Shown: in pieces, positions 54,666 to 64,000 of the stretch | How the letters are laid out: each line of letters begins with the position of its first letter | Numbering within the stretch: the stretch's first letter is position 1 | The notes under the pieces: generated by a model | Databases searched by the model: none | What the model saw: only the letters and a program-made list of their open reading frames with translations | What the model was told of the DNA's origin: nothing | Assembly: GCA_964618075.1 (NCBI GenBank) | Contig: CAZTZO010000004.1 | Coordinates: forward strand, 43,416-107,415 | DNA: 64,000 nucleotides | DNA from: CAYTMY01 sp964618075 | GTDB taxonomy: Bacteria; Bacillota; Clostridia; Eubacteriales; Anaerofustaceae | Direction of reading: 5' to 3' | Position numbers and translations under genes: made by a program

Positions 54666-56408
54666 TTATTGCTCTGTTTGTAATTTATCCATTATCGCTC
54701 TTATCTCATCGGGCTGGGCTTTAACTTGTTTCCTGTCGTAGGTAATTAAGCCGTTCAGCTCGTCCTCAACGTCGCTTAGCTGCGTGTATACTCCGGCAGA
54801 TAAGCCCTGTTTTATTGCGGGTTTTATTTGGTTAAGGAACAAATCCGTAAATTTCTTTAAAAATTCCTCACGGTCAACGCTTGAAGAGTAGCCAAAGTTT
54901 TTCTTTGAATAGCTGTGTTCCTCGCATCTGAGGTTGTAGCCGCCGAATTCGCTTAATACGACTGCTCTATTTAAACTGTCGGGCTTAAAGGTATATTTTT
55001 TAAAATAGACGTGCAGGCTTTTTATATCTCCCACGTTTTGGTCGTGCCAGCCGCTGGCGTGGTCAATTGTTCGTGTTTTATCCAGTTGCTTTACTTCTTT
55101 AAGAAATGCTGCCGAATCGAATTGTCCCCAGCCCTCGTTGAAGATTACCCACATTCCTATTGACACAGTATTATATAAAAGCTCTATCGTTTCCTTCAGC
55201 TCATTTTTAAAAGCGTTTCTTCCCTTTACATCGCTTCGGGCAAACAGAGCGTATTTGTCGTCCTTGATATGGATATTCGTTACAAGGGGCGCGCTTATTA
55301 CTATCGGGTCGTATTTTGCTCCCCCGTTGACCATATCCTGCCAGACTATCATACCTATCCTGTCGCAATGATAGTACCAGCGAAGCGGCTCGATTTTAAT
55401 GTGCTTTCTTATCATATTAAAGCCCATTTCCTTTGCCGTTTCTATGTCGTTTATCATTGCAGCGTCCGCAGCAGGGGTGTACATTCCATCGCTGTAATAG
55501 CCCTGATCCAATATACCGTTATGGTAATACGGTTTATTGTTGAGCATAAGACGTGTTATATTGTTCTCATCTTTACCCACAGAAAATTTTCTCATGCCGA
55601 AGTAGCTCGTCACGTAGTCAGTCTCTGTTTTTATGCCTATGGTATATAAATACGGCGTTTCGGGCGTCCAAGGGTGTTCGCTTTTTATCTTTATGACGGT
55701 GTCGCTGTTCGTTTGTGTTTTAATAGATTCACCCTCAATAGAAATGCTTGCGGGTATAGCTTCGTTTGTTTTTATGCGGATACACACGCTGTTTTCATCG
55801 AAATCAGGCGTGATCTTTAAGCCTTCAATATAGTTTTCACGCACTGCCTCGCACCACACGCTCTGCCATATTCCGCTTTGCGCTGTGTACCATATCCCCG
55901 AGGGCTTCGTTGATTGCTTTCCTCTGCTGTATGACCCGGTATCGGAAATATCTCTTACGCACACGGATATTTCAAACTCCGAAGTAAATGTATTGTCCCC
56001 TGTTACGTCTATATAGTCGATTATATCAATAGAAAAAGGAAGATAACCTCCTTCGTGAAAGATTAGCTTATCCCCATTTATATAGACGATCGCCGTTTGG
56101 TCGACAGCCCCAAAGTGAAGCAAAAGTCCCTTTGCCTCCTTTAAAAAGCCGTCCTTTAGCTTTACTGTTCTGTGATACCATAAAAACTCATTTGGTTTAA
56201 GCTGTCTGTTGACTCCGCTTAACTCACACTCCGGTGAAAAAGGTACGAGTATTTTGCCCTCATATTCCTTCGGCTCGTTTTGATTCTCGGTTATGGCATA
56301 ATCCCACAAGCCGTTTAAGCTTTGATAAGAGCCTCTGACAAGCTGAGGACGGGGGTATTCGGGCAGTACGTTGTCCTTGTTTATGTTTTCGCCCCATATA
56401 GTTTTCAT
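54666..56408 (-). CDS. Glycoside hydrolase family 2 protein
   Basis: A 580-residue GH2 glycosidase without signal peptide. RGSYQSLNGLWDYAI starts the sugar-binding jelly roll, an immunoglobulin-like domain follows, and the TIM barrel has GMRKFSVG, GFNMIRKHIKIEPLRWYYHCDRIG, the acid/base Glu in VIFNEGWGQF and the nucleophile Glu in VVLSEFGGY. Beta-galactosidase, glucuronidase or mannosidase specificity cannot be fixed. It lies 13 bases after an MFS transporter, suggesting import of a disaccharide or glycoside and cleavage inside the cell. A ribosome site AAGGAG precedes the ATG. Confidence 0.92.
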   Translation of the reverse strand: MKTIWGENINKDNVLPEYPRPQLVRGSYQSLNGLWDYAITENQNEPKEYEGKILVPFSPECELSGVNRQLKPNEFLWYHRTVKLKDGFLKEAKGLLLHFGAVDQTAIVYINGDKLIFHEGGYLPFSIDIIDYIDVTGDNTFTSEFEISVCVRDISDTGSYSRGKQSTKPSGIWYTAQSGIWQSVWCEAVRENYIEGLKITPDFDENSVCIRIKTNEAIPASISIEGESIKTQTNSDTVIKIKSEHPWTPETPYLYTIGIKTETDYVTSYFGMRKFSVGKDENNITRLMLNNKPYYHNGILDQGYYSDGMYTPAADAAMINDIETAKEMGFNMIRKHIKIEPLRWYYHCDRIGMIVWQDMVNGGAKYDPIVISAPLVTNIHIKDDKYALFARSDVKGRNAFKNELKETIELLYNTVSIGMWVIFNEGWGQFDSAAFLKEVKQLDKTRTIDHASGWHDQNVGDIKSLHVYFKKYTFKPDSLNRAVVLSEFGGYNLRCEEHSYSKKNFGYSSSVDREEFLKKFTDLFLNQIKPAIKQGLSAGVYTQLSDVEDELNGLITYDRKQVKAQPDEIRAIMDKLQTEQ

Positions 56409-56421
56409 ATAATTCTCCTTG

Positions 56422-57708
56422 TTATTTCGAAGAGTCCTTTTGATGAGCGCTTTTCTTTAATTTGATTATGAAGGGGATAGTGAACAGAAGCACTACGCAT
56501 GCGGCAAGGTAAATATAGGGAGTAGGCACGTTTTTCGTAACGCCCAGATCCGTGTAGGTTCCTGCGGAGCTTCCTATAACGCCGGCTCCGATAAAAGGTC
56601 CTATTATCATGGGCAGCATAACAGCGAATATCATTCGTATGCCCTGAAACAGCCCTGTTTCTTCCCTTGGAGTGTAGTCGCGCACAGTGGCGGAAAGTAT
56701 CGCGCTAAGCAGCATATATCCGCTCATCATAATGCATCCTGCAATAATAACGCTTATTATACCGCGCGCAAAGTACATACCTATAAGTCCCAGTAAAAAC
56801 ACAGCTCCTGCGGGAAAGACGCATTTCATCTTTCCTATTTTGTCAATAAATTTGCCTGAAAGCACGCTGACAAGAGAAGCAAATATAAGCACTACGCCGA
56901 GTACAACGGCATAATTGTCGATTTTCAGGTAGTTTTGTATGTAGATTATAAGATACGGCAGAAATACCTGCACCGCAACAGAAAACACGCAAAGAGCTAA
57001 AAGCGCCGTATAAAGCGTTTTATTCTGCACTATCACTTTAGGACGAAAGCCGTAGAGTATATTCGTTAAATAGCTGCCTTTCTTTTTGGATAAGGGCTTT
57101 TCCTTTATAACAAATAAAAGCACAATTCCCGTGAGGGTTACAAGCAAGCCGAAGATAGAGAAAAACAGCTTCCATTTCCCCTGCTGTGTAAGGGGATCGA
57201 ACCCACCGAATATTATTAACATTGCTATAAGAGGCAGAGCGGCAAGAACGCTTTCGACTCTTCCCCTGTTTTCTTCGCTTGTATTGTCCGTAACAAAAGC
57301 GTTGAAGGCGGCATCGTTTGCCGTTGAACCGAAAAAGGTCATTACGCAGTCCATCACTATGACCATAACGCCCGCAACAAAGACTGCGCTTGCAGCGGGG
57401 AACCATTTTGCGGCTGTTTCCACAGTGATAAATCCGAAGGAGGCGGTGGAAAGTCCCCAGAGCATATAACCGAAGCACATAAATATTTTTCTGTTGCCGA
57501 CTTTATCCGAAAGAGCGCCCATTAAAAGCGTGGTAACGGTCGCCACAATGGCGCTTGAAGCTACCATGGCGGATATCATATATGGGTCGGTAGAAATGGT
57601 GTTGTACAAAAATACGTTAAAATACATGTTTTCGATAGTCCATGCCAGTTGACCGACTATTCCTGCCAAAATAAACACTGCCCACATTCTGCCCGATAAC
57701 TTATTCAA
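56422..57708 (-). CDS. MFS transporter
   Basis: A 428-residue permease with twelve predicted helices. MGALSDKVGNRK is the loop 2-3 signature of the major facilitator family and SGKFIDKIGKMK its repeat in the second half. The start is taken as TTG 57708 because GGAGG lies eight bases upstream and the protein then reads (M)NKLSGRMWAVF; an upstream TTG would add 18 residues and cover that ribosome site. Paired with the GH2 glycosidase, it probably imports the glycoside. Confidence 0.87.
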   Translation of the reverse strand: MNKLSGRMWAVFILAGIVGQLAWTIENMYFNVFLYNTISTDPYMISAMVASSAIVATVTTLLMGALSDKVGNRKIFMCFGYMLWGLSTASFGFITVETAAKWFPAASAVFVAGVMVIVMDCVMTFFGSTANDAAFNAFVTDNTSEENRGRVESVLAALPLIAMLIIFGGFDPLTQQGKWKLFFSIFGLLVTLTGIVLLFVIKEKPLSKKKGSYLTNILYGFRPKVIVQNKTLYTALLALCVFSVAVQVFLPYLIIYIQNYLKIDNYAVVLGVVLIFASLVSVLSGKFIDKIGKMKCVFPAGAVFLLGLIGMYFARGIISVIIAGCIMMSGYMLLSAILSATVRDYTPREETGLFQGIRMIFAVMLPMIIGPFIGAGVIGSSAGTYTDLGVTKNVPTPYIYLAACVVLLFTIPFIIKLKKSAHQKDSSK

Positions 57709-57761
57709 TATTGTTGCCTCCGTACGCCTAAAAATGTAATAAAAGTGTGATTTATAGCCCA

Positions 57762-57770
57762 ATTATACCA
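57762..57770 (-). promoter_or_regulatory. Extended -10 promoter of the MFS-GH2 operon
   Basis: Minus strand TGGTATAAT with no good -35; predicted start near 57755, about 47 bases before the TTG start. Confidence 0.5.
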
Positions 57771-57797
57771 TAAATATGCGAAAATAAACGCTTTGTC

Positions 57798-57826
57798 TTG
57801 GTGATAGATGAATTATGTATTATAAT
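57798..57826 (+). promoter_or_regulatory. Putative promoter of typA
   Basis: TTGGTG, 17 bases, TATAAT; predicted start near 57833, 53 bases before the ATG. Confidence 0.5.
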
Positions 57827-57885
57827 TTTTTGTTGTGGTTATTTTTTTTGTATTGTATAAGCCACGAAAAGAAGGATAGGAATAA

Positions 57886-59703
57886 ATGGATAAATTAAGA
57901 AATATCGCCATAATTGCGCACGTTGACCACGGAAAGACGACGCTCGTTGACGCTATGCTTGCGCAAAGCGGCGTATACCGTGACAATCAGACGGTCGTTG
58001 AGAGGGTAATGGATTCAAACGATCTTGAGCGCGAACGTGGCATTACTATACTTGCAAAAAATACCTCGGTTCATTACAAGGACACAAAAATAAACATAGT
58101 CGATACTCCGGGACACGCAGACTTCGGAGGAGAGGTCGAGCGTATCTTAAAAATGGTGGACGGCGTTTTGCTTCTTGTAGACGCTGCGGACGGCCCTATG
58201 CCACAAACGCGCTTTGTGCTTTCCAAGGCTCTCGAATTAAACCACAAGGTCATAGTCGTCATAAACAAGATAGACAGACCCGACGCGAGAATAACAGAAG
58301 TCGAGGACGAAATATTAGAGCTGCTTATAGACCTTAACGCAAACGAGGATCAGCTTGAATCTCCCTTTATATACGCCTGCGCAAAAAAGGGAACGGCATC
58401 GTTTTCAGCTGATGATGAAGGAAGCGACCTTACGCCGCTTTTCGACACTATATTAAAAATAGTTCCGCCTCCAACAGCAGAGGAGAATAAGCCTCTTTCA
58501 ATGCTCGTTTCCGCCATAGATTACAACGAGTTTGTCGGCAGGATCGCCATAGGCAATATAATATCGGGCACTATTAAGCAAAATGAAGAAATAGCCGTTT
58601 GCAATTACCACGAGCCGGACAAGGTAAAGAAGGCAAAGGCTGTCAACCTGTATCAGTTTGAGGGTCTTGGCAAGGTTGCCGTACAAAGCGCGACAGCAGG
58701 CAATATTATAGCGCTTTCGGGCATATCCGATATAACCATAGGCGACACGATATGCGATGTAAATAACGTAAATCCCGTTACGTTCGTTAAAATAAGCGCT
58801 CCGACAATGGAGATGACCTTCACTGTAAACGATTCGCCGTTTGCGGGAAGAGAAGGTAAATTTGTTACATCCAGAAACCTGCGTGACAGACTTTACAAGG
58901 AAACCTTAAAGGACGTATCCCTAAAGGTAAGCGACACAGATTCGACCGATTCATTTCGCGTTGCAGGCAGAGGTGAGATGCATCTTTCCATACTTATTGA
59001 AACCATGAGAAGAGAAGGCTATGAATTTGCTGTTTCTCCGCCTCACGTATTGATGCAGGAAATAAACTCAAAGAAATGCGAGCCTATTGAGCGTCTTGTG
59101 GCGGACGTGCCCGACGAATGTATCGGTGCGGTTATCGAGAAAATGGGACAGCGTAAGGGTGAGCTTGTAAAAATGACGAATATGGGCAGTCGCACACGAC
59201 TTGAATTTTTAGTCCCGACAAGAGGTCTTTTCGGCTACAGAAACGAATTTCTGACAGACACAAAGGGTGAAGGGATAATGGCAAGCGTTTTCGAGGACTA
59301 CGCACCTTATAAGGGAGAAATATCCCGCAGACGTCAGGGCAGCCTTATAGCCTTTGAAACGGGTCAGGCAGTTGCATACGGACTTTTCAATGCACAGGAC
59401 AGAGGAATACTTTTCATCGCCCCCGGCACTGAGGTGTATGAAGGAATGGTCGTCGGAAAGTGCAACAAGCCCGAAGACCTTGCATTTAACGTCTGCAAGA
59501 AAAAACAGCTCTCCAACATGAGAGCGGCAGGACACGACGAAAACTTGAAGCTCTCTCCTCCCGACATACTCAGCCTTGAGGAAGCTATGGAATTCTTAGC
59601 TGACGACGAGCTGCTTGAGGTTACGCCCGAAAACTTAAGAATAAGAAAAAAGATACTCAACAAGGAGCAAAGACTAAAGGCACTGAGCAGGAAGGTGAAT
59701 TAA
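57886..59703 (+). CDS. typA: Ribosome-associated GTPase TypA/BipA
   Basis: A 605-residue translational GTPase of the EF-G group. [15 protein letters not shown] is G1, RGITI the switch I Thr region, [17 protein letters not shown]3, and [12 protein letters not shown]4. The C-terminal domain specific to BipA follows ([22 protein letters not shown]). It helps 50S assembly and stress growth. AGGATAGGA precedes ATG 57886. A single gene with its own promoter and terminator. Confidence 0.98.
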   Translation: MDKLRNIAIIAHVDHGKTTLVDAMLAQSGVYRDNQTVVERVMDSNDLERERGITILAKNTSVHYKDTKINIVDTPGHADFGGEVERILKMVDGVLLLVDAADGPMPQTRFVLSKALELNHKVIVVINKIDRPDARITEVEDEILELLIDLNANEDQLESPFIYACAKKGTASFSADDEGSDLTPLFDTILKIVPPPTAEENKPLSMLVSAIDYNEFVGRIAIGNIISGTIKQNEEIAVCNYHEPDKVKKAKAVNLYQFEGLGKVAVQSATAGNIIALSGISDITIGDTICDVNNVNPVTFVKISAPTMEMTFTVNDSPFAGREGKFVTSRNLRDRLYKETLKDVSLKVSDTDSTDSFRVAGRGEMHLSILIETMRREGYEFAVSPPHVLMQEINSKKCEPIERLVADVPDECIGAVIEKMGQRKGELVKMTNMGSRTRLEFLVPTRGLFGYRNEFLTDTKGEGIMASVFEDYAPYKGEISRRRQGSLIAFETGQAVAYGLFNAQDRGILFIAPGTEVYEGMVVGKCNKPEDLAFNVCKKKQLSNMRAAGHDENLKLSPPDILSLEEAMEFLADDELLEVTPENLRIRKKILNKEQRLKALSRKVN

Positions 59704-59747
59704 GTAATAACTTCTGTAAAAGCCTTTTTAGCATAATGTCAAAAAAC

Positions 59748-59785
59748 AAACAGCGTGAAATCACCAAAGACTCCACGCTGTTTTA
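59748..59785. terminator. Bidirectional terminator between typA and the surface protein gene
   Basis: AAACAGCGTG pairs with CACGCTGTTT across a 16-base loop, with A-rich sequence on the left and TTATTTTTG on the right, so it can end both converging transcripts. Confidence 0.85.
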
Positions 59786-59805
59786 TTTTTGTTTAATAAA
59801 TTAAA

Positions 59806-62800
59806 TTAGTTTTGATTGTTTCTTCTTTTATTAATTACAAGGTATGTTAGAATTCCGCCGGATAATATCAACAGGCTGATCCAAAGCATAATGCTATTCT
59901 CATCGCCTGTATGCGGCGTCGGTGCTAATGGAGTTATGGGAGAAACTACGTTAACGGACATCGCATAGGTCGAAAAACGCTTGATATGCAGCGTGGCAAT
60001 GCTATAGTTCAGATTAAGCGTATAGTATTCACCGTAAATATTTGCATTTGTTATTCCTCTGCCAAGCTCCTCTGCTACACCCTCATGAATACGGAATATT
60101 CGCATACTGTCCGCTCTGTATTGTGAGGGTACCTCCATAGCTACATCAACAAAATCGTTAACCTCGGTAAGCTGTGTTGCACTTGATGCTCCGCCGTTTG
60201 GCGTTACTGTCTTTATTACGCTCAAATCTACAAAGAGGTAGTCGGCATTACTGTCGCCTGAAAGCTCTTTGATTTTATCTGCGTCCGAAGAAATATTTGA
60301 GGCATTCTTAATATCGGCCGTAAGCTTGATTTCAACCGTACCTCCGGCAGCTATCACATCCTTATCCGCCTGAGTGATACCCTTCGTGTTATCGCTTGCA
60401 GGGGATGAGTCAAACAAGCTGTTTAAATCAGCTGAGGTATCTGGTGTGCCTTGAGTACTTTGTACAACTACCTTGGTGTTCTGATTGCCTGCAACATTCG
60501 GTATGACAACATCCTGTCCTGCTGCTGTCGAGCCAAGAAGAGTTACGGGGATAGTGACTGTCTTGCCCTCGGCAGTAGTCACTTCTACACTGTATACGCC
60601 GTATTCTACCTGATCAAAGCTATATGTGCCGTTAGTTGAGCTTGTAACAGGGCTGCCGATCTGTAAAGCACCCTTCATAAGCTTAACAGTTGCTCCGCTT
60701 ACAGAGGAGCCTGCCTTTGTTACTGTACCGCTTATGGTACCTGTGGGGTTATTTACCGTTACGCCGGCTACGCTTGTTGTTACTTCGCTGCAGCCTGTCG
60801 CGTTAAGCACACAGTAATAGTAATATGTTCCCTTGGTAAGGCTGGTGGGTATATCAAAGCTTGCGCTCGTTGCGCCCGAAATAGCCGTTCCGCCGCTTGC
60901 ACTGTTAGTGGTATTTTTGTACCACTGGTAAGTTACAACAGCACCGCTCGCATTCTTCGTAGTAGCGACAACCGACAGGCTGCCCGTAATGCTTCCTGCG
61001 GTGACTGTTGTTGCAGCCTCGGGCTGGGTGGTAATGCTGATAGTGGGGGCGAGACCACCAAACAGGTAATAAGTTGTGTTAATAGTCGGATTGCCCGTAA
61101 AGGCTCCGCCTGTATTTTTAAGCATGTCTGTGTCCCAGTCATTTGCCGTGTTTGCGGTGCCGCTTGAGGGAATACGCCATTCGATATAATAGCCATTGGT
61201 TCTAGTTGCGCTTACCTTTAAGGCAATGCAGCCGTTAAACATCTCTTTATAGCAGCCATCTGCTAATGTTGTTGCAGGTAAAGCTGGTGGTGTGCTAAGT
61301 GAGGTGCAGCCGTCAAACATGGTATTGTAACAATATTGCCTCAGTGTTGTTGCAGGAAGTTCAGGTGCTGAAGTAAGGCTCGCGCAGCCTTTAAACATAT
61401 CCTGATAGCAGTTGTCTGTTAATGCTGTTGCAGGCAAGGCGGGCGCTGTTGTTAGAAGAGCGCAGTTTTTAAACATTGCGCTGTAGCAGCCATCAGCAAG
61501 CGTTGTCGCAGGTAAATCTGGCGCTGTACTAAGGCTCGTACAGCCGCCAAACATTGCGCAGTAACAGCCTTCAGCCAGCGTTGTTGCAGGTAAATTTGGC
61601 GCTGATGAAAGGCTCGTGCAGCCGGCAAACATTTCGCCGTAGCAGCTTGTGCTCAGTGTTGTCGCAGGCAAGCTGGGTGCTGTGCTAAGGTGCGTGCAGT
61701 CTTTAAACATTCCGCCATAGCAGAAATTTGCCATTGTCGGATGAGACCCTGCTCTCACAGTGTTATAATCCAGCAGGTTTTCAATATTTCCCGTGCAGGC
61801 TATACCGTTATTTCCTGTAAGAACCCAGTAGTGATCTACATTATCGCCCGTTATGACAGAGTTATTTATACCTCGCAAATAGAGCTTAAAGTCCGCAGAG
61901 CTGCTTATCGCTGTTGCGTCCCACTCGTTCCAAGTAATCAAATCGGTGGAATAATATAGTGTGCCGTCCCAGTTCTTTGATTCATTATAAGTTTTAAGCG
62001 TAAAGGCGGTGGTACTTGAAAAAGTAATGTAGGTATCGTCAGTGGCTTTTGATGCTGCACTAATCACGATATCCCCCGTTACCTTTGAAGCAAGAACCGT
62101 AAGAACACCTGTCGCAGTGTCATATGTATAATCAGTATCGGCAGTTGCCGTTAATGAGCCGATCGTAACTGTAATTGTCGAAGGCAGTGTAAACCCGTTG
62201 TCCGCACTCAGCGTTGTAGTGTATTCGCTGCCTCTTGTCGCCTTGTTCTCACCCACCGTACCCGTAGTTGCCGAAAGGTTGGTCAGGGTATGAGTTACGC
62301 TATATTTGTTGGCAATCAGGTAATAAGTTGTGTTAATAGTCGGATTGCCCGTAAAGGTTCCGCCTGTATTTTTAAGCATGTCTGTGTTCCAGTCATCCTG
62401 TGTGTTTGCTGTGCCGCTTGTGGGAATACGCCATGCGATACTGTATTCGCCCACTTGTGTTGCGCTTACCTTTAAGCTCGTGCAGCCTTCAAATATGGAG
62501 GAGTAGCAGCTATCAGCCAGTATTGTTGCAGGTAAGGTAGGTGCTGAAACAAGACTCGTACAGCCGTAAAACATGGAGCAGTAGCAGCTATCAGCCAGTG
62601 TCGTTGCAGGTAAGGCGGGTGCTGCGCTAAGGCTTATGCAGCCATTAAACATTGCGACATAGCAGCTATCAGCCAGTGTTGTTGCGGGTAAAGCGGGCGC
62701 GGAAATAAGGCTCGTGCAGCCGTAAAACATAAAGCCGTAGCAGGTATCAGCCAGTGTTGTTGCGGGAAGAGAAGGCGCTGAAATAAGACTCGTGCAGCCG

Positions 62801-63630
62801 GAAAACATAAAGCCGTAGCAGTCTTTTTTCAGAGTTGTTGCAGGCAAATTTGGTGCTGAAGTAAGGCTCGTGCAGCCGGAAAACATTCCGCCATAGCAGC
62901 TATCAGCCAGTGTTGTTGCAGGCAAGTCAGGCGCTGAACTAAGCAAAGTACAGTTTTTGAACATAAAGCAATAGCAACTATTAGCCAGCGTTGTTGCAGG
63001 CAAGTCGGGTGCTGTACTAAGGCTTGTGCAGCCTTGAAACATTCCGCCATAGCAGCCTTCAGTCAGTATCATTGCAGGAAGAGAAGGCGCTGTACTAAGG
63101 CTTGTGCAGCCTTCAAACATTTCACTATAACAGTTATCAGTCAGCGTTGTTGCAGGCAAGTCGGGTGCTGAACTAAGCAAAGTGCAGTCCTTAAACATAT
63201 AGTAATAGCAGCCTTCTGCCATTGTAGGATGATTGCCGGCTGCTACGGTTTCGTAATCCAGCAGGGTTTCAATGTTTCCCGTGCAGGCTATACCGTTATC
63301 TCCTGTAAGCACCCAGCGCTCAGTGTCAGTGGGTTCGTCATTAACGAGATTCGCGCTGGATATATTTGTGTTGCCTGTGCCTCGCAGATAGAGCTTAAAG
63401 TCAGCAGAACTGTTAAGGGTAGTTGTTCCGTCCCACACGTTCCAAGTAGTTAAATCGGTGGAATAATACAGCGTACCGTCCCAGTTCTTTGTTTCATTAT
63501 AAGTTTTAAGCGTAAAGGCGGTGCTACTTGAAAAAGTAATGTAGTTATTCGTCGTCGCCTGTGTGCTCTTTGGGATTAGTGCTAAGACCATAAAAACGCT
63601 CAGAAGGATAATCAATAATCTTTTTTTTAT
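59806..63630 (-). CDS. BspA-like cysteine-containing repeat surface protein, probable ATA start
   Basis: A 1274-residue secreted protein. From ATA 63630 the frame reads (M)KKRLLIILLSVF..., a textbook signal peptide ending near STQA, and AAAGGA lies seven bases before the ATA; ATG, GTG and TTG alternatives upstream have no ribosome site. Then comes a domain (ITFSSSTAFTLKTYNE), a block of ten 26-residue repeats with CYxxMFxGC and APxLPATTL, a TVGENKATRGSEY-type linker, a second copy of the same domain, seven more repeats, an Ig-like domain (YQWYKNTT), a carboxypeptidase-regulatory-like domain (GTISGTVTKAGSSVSGATV), and a C-terminal PHTGDE, hydrophobic helix and KRRNNQN tail, a degenerate LPXTG cell-wall anchor. 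Probably an adhesin or glycan-binding surface protein. Single leftward gene. Confidence 0.85.
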   Translation of the reverse strand: MKKRLLIILLSVFMVLALIPKSTQATTNNYITFSSSTAFTLKTYNETKNWDGTLYYSTDLTTWNVWDGTTTLNSSADFKLYLRGTGNTNISSANLVNDEPTDTERWVLTGDNGIACTGNIETLLDYETVAAGNHPTMAEGCYYYMFKDCTLLSSAPDLPATTLTDNCYSEMFEGCTSLSTAPSLPAMILTEGCYGGMFQGCTSLSTAPDLPATTLANSCYCFMFKNCTLLSSAPDLPATTLADSCYGGMFSGCTSLTSAPNLPATTLKKDCYGFMFSGCTSLISAPSLPATTLADTCYGFMFYGCTSLISAPALPATTLADSCYVAMFNGCISLSAAPALPATTLADSCYCSMFYGCTSLVSAPTLPATILADSCYSSIFEGCTSLKVSATQVGEYSIAWRIPTSGTANTQDDWNTDMLKNTGGTFTGNPTINTTYYLIANKYSVTHTLTNLSATTGTVGENKATRGSEYTTTLSADNGFTLPSTITVTIGSLTATADTDYTYDTATGVLTVLASKVTGDIVISAASKATDDTYITFSSTTAFTLKTYNESKNWDGTLYYSTDLITWNEWDATAISSSADFKLYLRGINNSVITGDNVDHYWVLTGNNGIACTGNIENLLDYNTVRAGSHPTMANFCYGGMFKDCTHLSTAPSLPATTLSTSCYGEMFAGCTSLSSAPNLPATTLAEGCYCAMFGGCTSLSTAPDLPATTLADGCYSAMFKNCALLTTAPALPATALTDNCYQDMFKGCASLTSAPELPATTLRQYCYNTMFDGCTSLSTPPALPATTLADGCYKEMFNGCIALKVSATRTNGYYIEWRIPSSGTANTANDWDTDMLKNTGGAFTGNPTINTTYYLFGGLAPTISITTQPEAATTVTAGSITGSLSVVATTKNASGAVVTYQWYKNTTNSASGGTAISGATSASFDIPTSLTKGTYYYYCVLNATGCSEVTTSVAGVTVNNPTGTISGTVTKAGSSVSGATVKLMKGALQIGSPVTSSTNGTYSFDQVEYGVYSVEVTTAEGKTVTIPVTLLGSTAAGQDVVIPNVAGNQNTKVVVQSTQGTPDTSADLNSLFDSSPASDNTKGITQADKDVIAAGGTVEIKLTADIKNASNISSDADKIKELSGDSNADYLFVDLSVIKTVTPNGGASSATQLTEVNDFVDVAMEVPSQYRADSMRIFRIHEGVAEELGRGITNANIYGEYYTLNLNYSIATLHIKRFSTYAMSVNVVSPITPLAPTPHTGDENSIMLWISLLILSGGILTYLVINKRRNNQN
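61226..61726 (-). repeat. Second block of 78-bp coding repeats (seven units)
   Basis: Seven units encode the 26-residue CYxxMFxGC..APxLPATTL motif (positions approximate). They are more diverged from each other than the units in the first block. Confidence 0.8.
62479..63212 (-). repeat. First block of 78-bp coding repeats (ten units)
   Basis: Ten tandem 78-bp units inside the surface-protein gene; recurring strings include GTTGTTGCAGG and CTATCAGCCAG on the plus strand (positions approximate). Expansion or contraction by recombination is likely and could also disturb assembly. Confidence 0.85.
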
Positions 63631-63799
63631 GATATTGTCCTTTGTAAAATAATTATTTGTTCGTCTCGGCAGTTTTCCCACTTTACTTAAAGATGATATA
63701 GAATAGCAGGCTGCCAATATAGGATAAAAGTGCCTTTATTGCAAAGCGGCATTTGAGGTAAATTTGCAATACTTTCTGCAATAAATATTAATTTTAATA

Positions 63800-63808
63800 A
63801 TTATAACA
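63800..63808 (-). promoter_or_regulatory. Extended -10 promoter of the surface protein gene
   Basis: Minus strand TGTTATAAT without a clear -35; would give a leader of about 160 bases. Confidence 0.4.
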
Positions 63809-63874
63809 CACAATTATTCAAAATAAATTTACAGGTCTGAAAAATACATATTTTCTTTTAAATTAAGCAATGTT

Positions 63875-64000
63875 TTATCCGTTATACTTATTTTTCGTGC
63901 GTCTGTATGAGCTGTACGCTAAAAAACGCCTGTTTTCGTCTTCAGCTTTTTTGATCTGTACCCCGAAATCTGGACACTTGAAATTTGAATAGTCTTTTAG
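63875..64000 (-). CDS. C-terminal end of an unidentified protein, cut by window edge
   Basis: An open frame enters from beyond 64000 and ends at TAA 63875-63877, giving 41 residues that include YSNFKCPDFG and a Lys/Arg-rich tail ending KNKYNG. Codon choice looks like its neighbours, so it is probably the true 3' end of a gene oriented the same way as the surface protein. No family is recognised from so little. Confidence 0.45.
   Translation of the reverse strand, partial: LKDYSNFKCPDFGVQIKKAEDENRRFLAYSSYRRTKNKYNG

Noticed and set aside
63960..64000. End of an IS3-like insertion sequence (CCCCGAAATCTGGACAC)
   Set aside because: The string resembles some IS ends, but it lies within a continuous coding-like frame and no inverted partner or transposase is visible.

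Overview
The window looks like a chromosomal piece of a low-GC gut-type Clostridia (Firmicutes) genome, probably an assembled draft or metagenome bin because a run of ten N interrupts pstC. Pointers to this group are the hisZGDCBHAFIE gene order with a short HisG plus HisZ, a Pst/PhoU/PhoB/PhoR operon with a CTTTACA-type PHO box, strong AGGAGG-like ribosome sites, the 2-hydroxyacyl-CoA dehydratase trio of amino-acid fermenters, and a BspA-like leucine-rich-repeat surface protein. recF-gyrB-gyrA and parA-parB suggest that the piece lies near the replication origin, although dnaA and dnaN are not in view.

Layout: 1-5.5 kb holds a truncated aldehyde dehydrogenase, an FAD oxidoreductase, a membrane-linked alpha/beta hydrolase split by an in-frame TAG, and a lipoprotein. 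5.6-13.1 kb is a complete leftward histidine operon with a clear sigma-A promoter but no histidinol-phosphatase. 13.5-16.6 kb is an activator plus two-subunit 2-hydroxyacyl-CoA dehydratase. 16.8-17.9 kb has a MarR regulator with a palindromic operator at its start site and a secreted nuclease. 18.1-25.7 kb carries a partner-switching set (STAS antagonist, LytS-like sensor phosphatase of the SpoIIE type, RsbW-like kinase) followed by a GAF domain fused to an ABC ATPase and a large FtsX-type permease; this is the best candidate here for a little-described signalling-to-export system. 26.5-36.4 kb has recF, gyrB, gyrA, a DtxR-like regulator, a nuclease-helicase and a serine-hydrolase/GNAT fusion. 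36.6-43.0 kb is the phosphate operon. 43.1-48.1 kb has a small membrane protein, parAB, a pseudouridine synthase and conserved unknowns.

48.1-50.9 kb contains two tandem arrays of the same 61-63 bp repeat in opposite orientation, flanking a beta-helix carbohydrate-binding lipoprotein and a tRNA-Arg. A 100-bp inverted-repeat relative of this repeat sits against the PHO box of pstS. 50.9-59.7 kb has an SGNH hydrolase, a DUF1836 regulator, hemZ, a metallo-hydrolase, a GH2 glycosidase with its MFS transporter, and typA. The last 4 kb encode the repeat-rich surface protein, and a partial reading frame runs off the right end.

Three details deserve attention because they bear on gene calls: pstB and the surface protein both appear to start at ATA codons placed correctly behind Shine-Dalgarno sequences, and the hydrolase gene is interrupted by a single amber codon. 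Several overlapping promoters are visible, including a divergent pair that shares one palindromic -10 element. All functional names rest on reading motifs by eye; no database search was made.
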